DNA of 25,982 nucleotides. It comes from CAYQPF01 sp964419225 (lineage in GTDB: Bacteria; Cloacimonadota; Cloacimonadia; Cloacimonadales; CAYQPF01). Position 1 is the first letter of the stretch. Each line of letters opens with the position of its first letter. A program made the position numbers and the translations under genes. Positions 16,271 through 24,445 of this stretch are shown here, piece by piece. Location: positions 1 through 25,982 of the forward strand of contig CAYQPF010000067.1 of NCBI GenBank assembly GCA_964419225.1, written 5' to 3'. The notes below the pieces were generated by a model that was not told the DNA's origin, did not search any database, and saw only the letters and a list, made by a program, of their open reading frames with translations.

Positions 16271-17302
16271 CTAGTTCATTTTCTTATTGCCAGATGCATA
16301 GATAGCCACTGAGAATATTACCAAAGTAAATGATGTTAAAAATTGAAGCATAGATAATAAACTCAATTGATCAGGAAATGTTTTGTTCATATTTAATTCT
16401 AAGCCTTGGAAAAAATTCAACTTAAAACTATGAGCTAATGCCTGCCAAAAACAATATTCCTTTTCAGTATTATTCATTATAGACAAAAGATAATAAACAA
16501 CAGAATAATTTAAAATGTTCTCTATGAGACTTGAAATTGCCAATATAACTCTTTCTTGAGGTGGTATAAATCCATTATTCTTTTTCTCAAAACAATCTTT
16601 ACCAAATGCAATTATTATTTCAAAAGATCTTGAGATTGTTCTATAGATTATTAAATACAAAAATGTATGATTAAATAAAAATGAAATAGAATATGGGTCA
16701 ATGTACAGTATGAGAAAATAAGATGAAAAAATAAGAATTGACAATCCTAATTCTGTAAAATTGGAATTAATTATATAATGACCTATTTCAGATATCTTGT
16801 GAGATTCTTTGGTTTCCTCTTTTATTTCATTTACCGCTTTTGATTTTATTCTTTCTTTATAAAATTGTGTCCAAAATCTATGAGGAGAAAAAAAAAGTAA
16901 ATAGATTGTTGTAAGGTTGATATTTTTAAGCATATCGGGTATATGTATAATAGTTATTAATTTCGAAAACAAAGGTAATAAAACAATTACACATAGTAAA
17001 AATAAAGATTGTACTCCTTGTAGATCTGCAATAACTTGTAAAGCAAAGCTAATCTGCCAAAAGAAAAAAATTAAAAAAAACAAAAAGAATAATTTATTGA
17101 AAACAGGATTAATTTCTTCAACACTTTTAACATCGTTTGTTGTATTTAAAGCATCCTTGTTAACTGAATTTATGCTTGCATTTTTTTGTTTAAAATCCAA
17201 GCAAATATGGATATTTTTTGAAAAAATAAATATAGAACTTTTTTTTTTAAAATATTCTTTTAATATCATAAATATTTCGTTTATTAAACTTAGTTTTTCC
17301 AT
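16271..17302 (-). CDS. Multi-pass membrane protein linked to the R-M gene, unknown function
   Basis: 343 aa, no family recognised. A basic then Asn/Lys-rich N-terminal region of ~65 residues, presumably cytoplasmic, precedes about six hydrophobic segments at roughly 70-92, 99-118, 184-204, 207-230, 252-274 and 312-336, with a charged loop (KERIKSKAVNEIKEETKES) at about 149-167. The last part, a helix, a 35-residue connection and a final helix ending in ASGNKK, has the spacing of a two-helix pore domain, but no TVGYG-type filter is present, so an ion-channel role is only a thought. The start ATG is 13 bp after the R-M stop, so the two are co-transcribed. Much more AT-rich than the R-M gene, suggesting a separate origin. 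Confidence 0.7.
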   Translation of the reverse strand: MEKLSLINEIFMILKEYFKKKSSIFIFSKNIHICLDFKQKNASINSVNKDALNTTNDVKSVEEINPVFNKLFFLFFLIFFFWQISFALQVIADLQGVQSLFLLCVIVLLPLFSKLITIIHIPDMLKNINLTTIYLLFFSPHRFWTQFYKERIKSKAVNEIKEETKESHKISEIGHYIINSNFTELGLSILIFSSYFLILYIDPYSISFLFNHTFLYLIIYRTISRSFEIIIAFGKDCFEKKNNGFIPPQERVILAISSLIENILNYSVVYYLLSIMNNTEKEYCFWQALAHSFKLNFFQGLELNMNKTFPDQLSLLSMLQFLTSFTLVIFSVAIYASGNKKMN

Positions 17303-17315
17303 TTTTATTCCCTAC

Positions 17316-20300
17316 TTATAACATCTTCCCAATTATTCTCATTGTCTTCACACTCACCGTCGTAATCCTACCTATTAAATCTATCACTTTATCTTTATAA
17401 TCTGCAAACTTGTAATTGTTAAATTTCTCGGCGATGGTGGGATCTTTTGGTTTTCTCTCTTTGTGTTGATCCAATATCCATTCTAAAGCAGACCGATTCC
17501 CCAACTTGTATTCCCAGGCTTCTTCTGGTATTCCTCTGATTGTCGTCTCTTCATCCAGAATTATTGTTCCGGTCATCTTATCCGCCTGAAGTTTTGCCTT
17601 GGGTATTCTGTCATGTTCTTTCTTAGTTGTATTCACTTCCAGTGCATAAGGTGTAATTGTTTCATAACCAAGATGCAGTTCCATAAGTTCCTTTCCCAAA
17701 CCAGACCACTTCCCGAAATCCTCATAGTAGGGTATCCTGGGAAAATCCTTTTTGAGATTATTACTGTATTCTCTCCTATATTCAGGATTGTGCAGGACTC
17801 CATAAACATAATGAAATATGTCTTCCTTTACAATACTTTTATCTTCATAATGTTTTTGATACTCTTTTAATGCCCAATCGGTAATATTATCATACTTTTT
17901 GCCTTCTGAATCATAACGATATAATGGTAAGCATTGAGAATCTCCAATAAAATGAAAATCAAATACTTTGTTAGAGGCTAAAGTTGTAAACTCCTTGCTT
18001 GAAGCAATACCTGAAAATGTAATAACAAGATTTTCACATAGAATGTTAGAGATTGGAAATATTAAATTTTGTTGATAAGTACGATGATCAATGATTTTAT
18101 CATAATACAAAAATACATCCGTAAATGGACGATAAAGAGATTCTCTTATCCTTTTTTCTTCAAAAGTTAACGAAGTATTCTTTTTCATATGTTCTTCTAA
18201 TTCTGAAGTCCATTTTATCTCTCTATCAACAAAATCTTTAATGTCAGATTTGTGTTCAGTACTTTGCCATCTATCCATTTCTTGTTGATACAATTGATAA
18301 AAGTATTTTATCTTTTTATTTAAATTTAAAATATCTCTATCATATACCCATTCATCTCTTGCTGTAACTATTCCCAAAGAAAATAATTCAAAAATCACTC
18401 CATTTTTTACTTTTCCTAATTTAGTTTCTTTGGACACAACAGGAACAAAATCATCCCATTCACTTTCTTCAATTGTATTTAGCCAATTATTGGTTTTATC
18501 TGGAAACAATGGCATAAAAGGAATATTCTCAAGCTTATGTTGGCTGAGCCATTGGAGTTTTTCATCTTTCTTCCAAAAGTCATCCATCGCAATATATTCA
18601 ATCCTGCAAAAATCATTAACACGAGGATTTTTCTTAACTAAAAAAGCTATTGCAACTCCGGTTTGAATGCCAAACACATTATTAGCTGTCCCTGATATTT
18701 TAGGATTCAGTCTCACATCGCTTTTGGTATCTACAATATACATGTAATCAAAATCGAACTGAATACATTTTCTGAAACCGTCAAAAGTCTTACTGTCAAT
18801 AAAGGAACGATTGGTAATAAAAGAAATTATCCCATTGTCCTGCAGCCTATCCATAGCCCATCTGTAAAATCTGGCATACATATCATAGACTTTTGTCTTC
18901 TGTGCTGTACTATATTTGATGTAAGTATCCTTAATCCTTTTATCTATCTGTTTATAATAGGTGTTCTTATTGTTTTCATTCTCATTCATTTGATTAGCAT
19001 TATAAGGAGGATTTCCGATTATGACAGAAATTTTCCTTTCATTCTGTTTCTGCACTCTGCCGGTGTTTTCCTTCGTCAATGTATCCAGAAAACTGGGTTG
19101 ATAATCGGTGTGACTAAACCCTACGTTATCCAGAGTATCCACAAAACATAAATTCTTGAATTCTGCATACTTTCCCAGCTTCTGCTTATAAGTAAACTCA
19201 ATGTTCAAATTGGCAATATAGTAGGGTAAAATCTCTACTTCATTTGCATGTAGCTCATGCATATACTTGTACTCAAGTTTGTCTTTTCGGATATGGTCAA
19301 TCAAATCACAAATAAAAGTTCCAGTTCCCGTTGCCGGATCAAGTATATCTACACCCTTGTCCTCCAGAAACTTGCCAAAATGCTTATTTAAAAGATAATC
19401 TGTACTCTCAATCATGAATTTGACTATCTCATTCGGTGTATAAACAACTCCAAGTCTATCAGCTTTCTTAGGATTGTAACTCTTATAAAAAGTCTCATAC
19501 ACGACTTTCAAAAACTTCTGTTTCTCATGGTGATCTGATATTTGAGCAGCTTTGGCATTAATCGCCTGGTAATAATGCTGTATCTGAGCAAGAGTCTGTT
19601 TCCTGACATCATTAGTGAAAAAGGTCTTAGTAAGATTTTCTAATTCTTGAGCAATATTGTTTTCCCTGTGAAAATAGGGATCATCAAAAATAGTATTAAA
19701 AATATCTGCTGTCAAAATATGCTGAATTACCATCTCCCGCACATCTTCCTTTGTGACATAAGGATTTATTGCCTTGAGACATAACTCGAGAAATTCTTCC
19801 ATTTTGGTTAAATAGTTTTTATTCTTCTCAGCTTCATTCAAGATTACATCCCTCAAGGCTTCGGTGACTTTCGGGATATCCTGTTTAAACAACGCAATCG
19901 CTTTTCTGAATTCACTGACTTCTTCTCTCTCATATTCCATAAAATCTGTAATAATTGTCTTTAGTTGATCAGGATCAGTCATATCAACCCGTTTAACTTC
20001 ACTCCCATTCTGGATTAATACTGCTGTTTTACTGTCCTCAAAAAGGATATTATCGTTAGGATAGCCCTTACTGAACTTCTTTTCTATCTCTTTATCTATA
20101 TCATCAAATTCATCTTTGCTTTCCCAATAACCCCAGTCTGAACGTAAAAAATCTTTTAGTGTCCCATCAGGAGTAACGTTACTTCCATATTTCCCGACTC
20201 GGCTAACTTCCGCCACTAAAGATAAATCCTTCGTCTTGGCAAAATCATTCAGTAAGTTATAAAAAGCATTTCTGATTGAGGTTTCTTTACTTGATCCACC

Positions 20301-20357
20301 AAAGTGTTTTAACTTCTCTACTTCCCGATAATATTCATTAATGTGACTTGAACTCAT
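17316..20357 (-). CDS. Single-chain restriction-modification enzyme (type IIG / helicase-less type ISP-like)
   Basis: 1013 aa. The N-terminal ~130 residues are a PD-(D/E)xK-type nuclease: TPDG at 62-65 and GYWESKD at 76-82, with GYPNDNILFED following, as in type ISP enzymes. After a helical connector comes the N6-adenine methyltransferase: motif I DPATGTGTF at about 338 and motif IV GNPPYNAN at about 446-453. The C-terminal ~450 residues resemble the type ISP target-recognition region (PF18135-like), with RIPYYEDFGKW and LHLGYE. No SF2 helicase motifs are present, unlike LlaGI/LlaBIII, so it should cut near its site like type IIG enzymes. The modification and cutting activities are in one polypeptide, so no separate methylase is needed. 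Same strand as the SEFIR gene upstream and the membrane gene downstream. Start ATG 20355-20357. Confidence 0.88.
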   Translation of the reverse strand: MSSSHINEYYREVEKLKHFGGSSKETSIRNAFYNLLNDFAKTKDLSLVAEVSRVGKYGSNVTPDGTLKDFLRSDWGYWESKDEFDDIDKEIEKKFSKGYPNDNILFEDSKTAVLIQNGSEVKRVDMTDPDQLKTIITDFMEYEREEVSEFRKAIALFKQDIPKVTEALRDVILNEAEKNKNYLTKMEEFLELCLKAINPYVTKEDVREMVIQHILTADIFNTIFDDPYFHRENNIAQELENLTKTFFTNDVRKQTLAQIQHYYQAINAKAAQISDHHEKQKFLKVVYETFYKSYNPKKADRLGVVYTPNEIVKFMIESTDYLLNKHFGKFLEDKGVDILDPATGTGTFICDLIDHIRKDKLEYKYMHELHANEVEILPYYIANLNIEFTYKQKLGKYAEFKNLCFVDTLDNVGFSHTDYQPSFLDTLTKENTGRVQKQNERKISVIIGNPPYNANQMNENENNKNTYYKQIDKRIKDTYIKYSTAQKTKVYDMYARFYRWAMDRLQDNGIISFITNRSFIDSKTFDGFRKCIQFDFDYMYIVDTKSDVRLNPKISGTANNVFGIQTGVAIAFLVKKNPRVNDFCRIEYIAMDDFWKKDEKLQWLSQHKLENIPFMPLFPDKTNNWLNTIEESEWDDFVPVVSKETKLGKVKNGVIFELFSLGIVTARDEWVYDRDILNLNKKIKYFYQLYQQEMDRWQSTEHKSDIKDFVDREIKWTSELEEHMKKNTSLTFEEKRIRESLYRPFTDVFLYYDKIIDHRTYQQNLIFPISNILCENLVITFSGIASSKEFTTLASNKVFDFHFIGDSQCLPLYRYDSEGKKYDNITDWALKEYQKHYEDKSIVKEDIFHYVYGVLHNPEYRREYSNNLKKDFPRIPYYEDFGKWSGLGKELMELHLGYETITPYALEVNTTKKEHDRIPKAKLQADKMTGTIILDEETTIRGIPEEAWEYKLGNRSALEWILDQHKERKPKDPTIAEKFNNYKFADYKDKVIDLIGRITTVSVKTMRIIGKML

Positions 20358-20468
20358 TTTTTTACCTTTTTCAAAATTAGTAACTCAATTTAAACATATG
20401 GACTCAATCAATCCTTTTCAGACTTGATTCTCATTATAATATATTATGCAACAAAATAATACATTTGA

Positions 20469-20591
20469 TTATTTGTCAATTTGTGACTTTGAACAATTCA
20501 CCTGTTGTTCTACAAATGAGGTAAACTTTTTATCAAAAAAGAAGTCTAAATCAATGTCTAGAATTTCATAGTGTTTTATATCATATAGTCC
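20469..20591 (-). pseudogene. UPF0489-like fragment in frame after the SEFIR stop
   Basis: Directly after the SEFIR stop (20592-20594) the same frame is open for 40 codons and reads GLYDIKHYEILDIDLDFFFD..., ending with TAA at 20469-20471. The core ILDIDLDFFF resembles the start of UPF0489-type proteins. No ATG, GTG or TTG start lies in frame before the motif, and nothing of the family follows. It may be a decayed neighbour gene, a lost C-terminal extension of the SEFIR protein behind a nonsense TAA, or chance. The promoter of the R-M gene probably also lies in 20358-20591, but no clear -35/-10 was identified. Confidence 0.3.
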
Positions 20592-22007
20592 TTATGGCTT
20601 TGAGCAAATCTCTTCAGCACTTATATAATAAAGAATGTTGTGAATATTATATCGACCCTGATTTTCATTGAACACAATTGTTTTGCATTTCTCAATAAAC
20701 TCTTCTTTAGTCTGAACTCCAAAAAGCAATTTTCTTTGTTCAAAAAGACTACTATGTTTGAGTTCATGTAAAAATTTGATTTTGATATTATGTGATAAAT
20801 ATACTGCTGTCCAAGGAAACCAGTAATCGAATCCAGCAAAATAAAATTTGCTTAAGTAGTATAATAGGCTATCTGTCTGAATTAATGTATTTCGGTCATA
20901 TCTTTTGAGGGTAGCTCTTCTTAAAAGTAACTCAGCTGTATTTGAAGAGGATTTTTTCCCACCCTCAAATATTATGTTATTCTCCAGTATACTCATATAT
21001 GGTCTTAATCTACAAAAACTGAATGTTGGACTAAAATTATTGCCAGAAAACTCAAAATTAAACATAATAACAATATCATTATACTTTTCAGATTTTAGAA
21101 GAATTGTGAATAAATAAATCACAATTTCAAAAATACAGAATTTATATTGAGTAGCGATAGAATCGTCGCTATTTGATATGTCAAAGGGTTTGCAGAGGGA
21201 TTCTATCAATTCCAATACTCGGAATATTGAAAACTTACTGTATCTTGCGTAGATTTCCATGAAAGAAATAAAACTATTTCTGATCTCAAGCATCTCCTCT
21301 ATTTTTTTTACAACCATTTTTACTAAATCTTCATTGCTTAAATTGTCTTTAACAACTTCATATTTTTTAAACTCTTCAGTAAATTCTTCAAAGAAGTCAT
21401 CAACTAAACTTTCAATTTTGTAAGTATTGCCCTTCTCCATTGCTGTAGCCAGAGTTTTTACAATTGTAGTACATTTTAAGGCATTCGGACTATCTTCATC
21501 TAACCATGCTGGTTTTTTGCCTAATTCAGGTTTTCTTTGAAGTGGAGCATCAAAAATACATCTTAATAATTCTTCATACTTGTCTTCAAATTCATCTTCA
21601 TTTGACAAATCAACAAATATTTTTCCTTCTATTCTCCATGGTAAATATGCTTTTCCCTTTTCATCTTTCTGAGCAACTACAGGAATTATTTTGGTTTGAT
21701 ATGCATCATAACTTTCTTTATTCAATAACTGCATTTCTTTATGTACCCCAGTAGTTTCATGATGATTGTTAGCTTTTTTACAATAACCTTCATCACAAAT
21801 CATCAGTATATGTTTCAAATCATCTTTCTTAATGGAATCTTCCATAAAGGCATTTACATCATGACCATGTTTTAAGTCCCATTGATCAAGAATAACATCA
21901 ACCCCATTTTGCCTTAATCTAACAGCAAGATCTAGAACCCATTTTTTATGAGATTCTGATGTATGGCAGTAGGAAATAAAAACTTTTGGATTAATTACTT
22001 CGGGCAT
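20592..22007 (-). CDS. SEFIR (TIR-like) domain protein, probable defence effector/sensor
   Basis: 471 aa. Residues ~7-150 are a SEFIR/TIR-like domain: KVFISYCHTSESHKKWVLDLA (8-28), GVDVILDQWDL (35-45), MEDSIKKDDLKHILMICDEGY (55-75), GVHKEMQLL (87-95) with a candidate Glu91, IIPVVAQ (107-113). The remaining ~310 residues are a mixed helical region with no family I recognise; it would be the place for a ligand or partner-binding domain. Bacterial SEFIR and TIR proteins are known in anti-phage defence, where some deplete NAD+. Its position next to an R-M gene supports that, though it is inference. Start ATG 22005-22007 with GGAGAA just upstream, overlapping the end of a small ORF. Confidence 0.82.
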   Translation of the reverse strand: MPEVINPKVFISYCHTSESHKKWVLDLAVRLRQNGVDVILDQWDLKHGHDVNAFMEDSIKKDDLKHILMICDEGYCKKANNHHETTGVHKEMQLLNKESYDAYQTKIIPVVAQKDEKGKAYLPWRIEGKIFVDLSNEDEFEDKYEELLRCIFDAPLQRKPELGKKPAWLDEDSPNALKCTTIVKTLATAMEKGNTYKIESLVDDFFEEFTEEFKKYEVVKDNLSNEDLVKMVVKKIEEMLEIRNSFISFMEIYARYSKFSIFRVLELIESLCKPFDISNSDDSIATQYKFCIFEIVIYLFTILLKSEKYNDIVIMFNFEFSGNNFSPTFSFCRLRPYMSILENNIIFEGGKKSSSNTAELLLRRATLKRYDRNTLIQTDSLLYYLSKFYFAGFDYWFPWTAVYLSHNIKIKFLHELKHSSLFEQRKLLFGVQTKEEFIEKCKTIVFNENQGRYNIHNILYYISAEEICSKP

Positions 22008-22150
22008 AATTTCTCCATACTATTTGCATACCTCTTGGTCAGTTCGTACGCTATATATTGAGAATAGTAATTAGTTAAACACATTTCGCAAACCTCTTTA
22101 TCATTTACATTTTCCTGACAACCCAAAAAGTTATAAGATAACGACCACAA
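21995..22150 (-). CDS. Possible small Cys-containing ORF overlapping the SEFIR start
   Basis: The frame is open for 51 codons from TTG 22148-22150 to TAA 21995-21997, overlapping the first 13 bases of the SEFIR gene. It reads ...LGCQENVNDKEVCEMCLTNYY and ends MEKLCPK, with a C-x9-C-x2-C pattern. An internal ATG at 22082-22084, with AAGAGGT seven bases before it, would give 29 aa. Overlap with the downstream ATG would allow coupling. It could be a small partner or regulator, or the tail of a lost gene. No family recognised. Confidence 0.33.
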   Translation of the reverse strand: MWSLSYNFLGCQENVNDKEVCEMCLTNYYSQYIAYELTKRYANSMEKLCPK

Positions 22151-22592
22151 TCATCAACAATCAGTTGTTTTCCTTTATTCACTGACACCTTCTTTATCAC
22201 AATCTCTCACTTTTGTGCTTTTTGTGTATCTTGTGGCTAAAATCTTACCCCCAAAAGCCATTTTGCCCGGATTATCCAATCTTGAATAATGTCTAAGCAA
22301 AAACATTAACGCCAATGAAATTATTATATGTCAAGACAATTATTCATTTATTTTGTTTTTCTTCTTTCGGATCTGTTTTTGTGGCATAAAATCTTTTGTG
22401 TGTAGAGCCTGGCCGGCTCTTCTCACAAGAAAGGTTCCTCTTTCACTCCCCTCTCTTCGCAAGAGAGGGGTCGGGGGTGAGTTACTGTTATCATCTGACA
22501 CCTAAACTGGACAAGTGCTGTCTCGTTCCCTTCGCGTTCATTTCGGTGGCTGATAAATCTCTCTGTTTGCACCAACAATAATCTTTCATCCT
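22151..22592. other. Gene-poor spacer with one strong hairpin
   Basis: No supported gene on either strand. CCCCTCTCTT-CGC-AAGAGAGGGG (22448-22470) is a perfect 10-bp stem followed by a G-rich tail, a relative of the palindromic repeat at 23096-23141. The stretch has scattered phrases of the type TTTGTGTATCTTGTGGC and TTCATTTCGGTGGC that recur with variation in the other spacers (for instance TTAATTCGCATAATTCGTGG near 14364). Confidence 0.6.
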
Positions 22593-23191
22593 ACGGATAA
22601 AGAAATAGGATTCTTTTACTGGCAGTTAAAACTGTCCAGCTAACATCTATGTCCTCCGGACAATGGCAGGGCTGACGTGGGAGTCAGCCCCTACATGAAA
22701 TGCAAACCACATTGGAGTTGGGCAAATGATTATTTGCCCCTACAGGTTTCTGGTATGAGACCAACCAATTATCTACACAGCGTGTATACAGTGGATTCAT
22801 TGATAATTAATAATTTCTCTCCCATCCTGTCTATCCTGTACATCTATGCTAAATAATTCCGGAAAGTGTCTCTATTTCTTTCGTTTATACTTCGGTGGTT
22901 AAACTTATCTTTTCAGGATTAATCCTGATGCTCCTTTACAACTGAAGTTGTTTACCTCCTACCGACTAAAGAGGCATCTGCATAATTCAATTAGATGTTC
23001 TTTTCGGGCGAGTTTATAGGCTGTTTGGCCCGGTGGCTTCCGAGGCTGTGCAAAAATGGAGAGAGAAGTGTACAATAAGCTATTTTGATTATTTACACAC
23101 CCCGTCAGCTTCGCTGCCACCCCTCTTGATAGAGGGGAATTAAATGTATGACAGATAGTATGTTAGCTAAACATTTTCAATAGAATTTCAG
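22593..23191. repeat. 599-bp perfect direct repeat, left copy
   Basis: Identical by eye, base for base, to 25330-25928, at a constant offset of 2737 with no indel. Non-coding. It contains hairpins at 22623-22634 (CAGTT-AA-AACTG), 22650-22662 (TGTCC-TCC-GGACA), 22669-22690 (GGGCTGAC/GTCAGCCC), 22720-22739 (GGGCAAAT/ATTTGCCC), 22913-22928 (TCAGGATTAATCCTGA), 22938-22951 (ACAACT-GA-AGTTGT) and the two-hairpin element 23096-23141. No terminal inverted repeats and no target duplication seen. Confidence 0.93.
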
Positions 23192-23212
23192 GAACTTCTT
23201 TTAGAGAATCGT

Positions 23213-23325
23213 AGGTTAAAACCTGAGAAATAACCGGATAAATCCGGCGTTCCATTAGTACCGCCTGATTTATCAGGTAGATGGCCACCATTTTAATGGT
23301 AAAGGACAAACAGAATTTATTCTGT
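23213..23325. repeat. Run of five small hairpins with 2-base AA/TT loops
   Basis: AGGTT-AA-AACCT (23213-23224), CCGGAT-AA-ATCCGG (23234-23247), CCTGAT-TT-ATCAGG (23264-23277), ACCATT-TT-AATGGT (23287-23300), ACAGAAT-TT-ATTCTGT (23310-23325). The stems differ in sequence but share length (5-7 bp) and loop size. Located between the left 599-bp repeat and the 3' end of the AlbA-like gene. Confidence 0.75.
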
Positions 23326-23398
23326 AAACCGTTTTAAAAGTCAGGATTTTGTGCTTCTTTTTTAAGTAAAGGATCAGAGAATGAGTTGTGCTTTCTAC

Positions 23399-24445
23399 TT
23401 ATTCTCTTTCAACCACTTCCCAATAACCGGATTTATCCGTTCCTATTCGAGAAATATCCCCTCTTTTTTTTAACAAACTGACTTGTTTTTTTACAGCACG
23501 TTCAGTAATTCCAATTTCTAAGGCTAATTCTTTTGTAGTTATCTTAGGATTGTCTTTCATATATTCGAGTATTTTCTCCGAACTTTTCAGTGAACTTTTG
23601 AGTGAACTTTTCTGGCTAGTTTTCAGTGAACTTTTCTCCGAACTTTTCTGGCTAGATTCTTCTCCTGTATCAGAAGAATTTACCGAATAATTCAGTTTGG
23701 ATACTTCCGTTTCGTTTATTATCCAGTGTCCGCCTTTGTTAGCTCCAATCCGCTGTATAACAGCCTTTTTCTTCAATTTTCTTAGGTGGTATTTGATTCT
23801 ATCTTCTGATATTTCTGGCATAATTTCAGTCATTTCCTTCACTGTTATATAGGGATTATTTTTAACTGCTTCCAGAACTTTAAAGGTAGTTTTTAGGGTA
23901 GTTTTTAGGGTAGTGTTCACCACAGTTTTATCCGAACTACCTAAAGACTGTGGTGTAAATGTTTTTTGCTCTGAAGGCACATCCCCACTGAAAGTAATCA
24001 TTACTCCTCCAAAATCATATTTGACTTCTGGTTCTGGGGAATTGGCAATTCTACACTCAGTCTTCATTTTCTCTATCCCGCGTCCCCAAGCTTCAATCAG
24101 TCCTGCCCGGAAAAAAGCCATTGCCAGTAAGGGGTTATAGGGAATGGATGGGTGTTTGCCCAATAATCTTTCTATAGGTAATTCCTCAGAAATACGGGCG
24201 GAGTTCCAAATGATGATTTTATCGTCATAGACACTAATCTGAATCGGATTGGCACTGGCATAGTCTTTATGGACAATGGCATTCGTAACGGCTTCCCTCA
24301 GTGCTTCCGGTGGAAATAAAAACTTATCAATCCGCTGGATTCCTTCATAGTGAATATATGCTTTCATGTATTTCGTAGTCAATAGTTCCAGAGTTCTCTC
24401 TACCTGAGAAAAGATGTTTCCGTGGATTTCATCCTGATAAATCAA
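23399..24445 (-). pseudogene. C-terminal part of frameshifted AlbA_2/HATPase/winged-helix protein
   Basis: 348 codons with no credible start of their own (the frame begins at ATT), continuing the protein of 24442-25089 after a one-base shift. It holds the HATPase_c_4-like ATP-binding domain: PPEALREAVTNAIVHKDY (about 45-62), YDDKIIIWNSARI, GRGIEKM. Two winged-helix domains follow, each ended by a similar hairpin (RIGANKGGHWI, RIGTDKSGYWEV). Before each is a tetrapeptide-repeat linker: TTLK/TTLK/TTFK and a longer SSLK/SSEK series. Such proteins (often annotated as putative transcriptional regulators) are common in accessory regions; their role is not established. The repeat linkers are encoded by 12-bp DNA repeats at 23884-23918 and about 23571-23656. 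Confidence 0.78.

Noticed and set aside
16917..17321. 134-aa plus-strand frame opposite the membrane protein gene
   Set aside because: Antisense shadow; its residues are dominated by low-complexity K/N/I/F from AT-rich DNA, and the minus frame is longer and linked to the R-M gene.
22396..22581. 61-aa plus-strand frame in the spacer left of the 599-bp repeat
   Set aside because: It runs through the CCCCTC palindrome, has no ribosome site and no family-like sequence.
22593..23325. CRISPR array
   Set aside because: The hairpins differ in sequence and spacing; there are no regular identical repeats with unique spacers and no cas genes.
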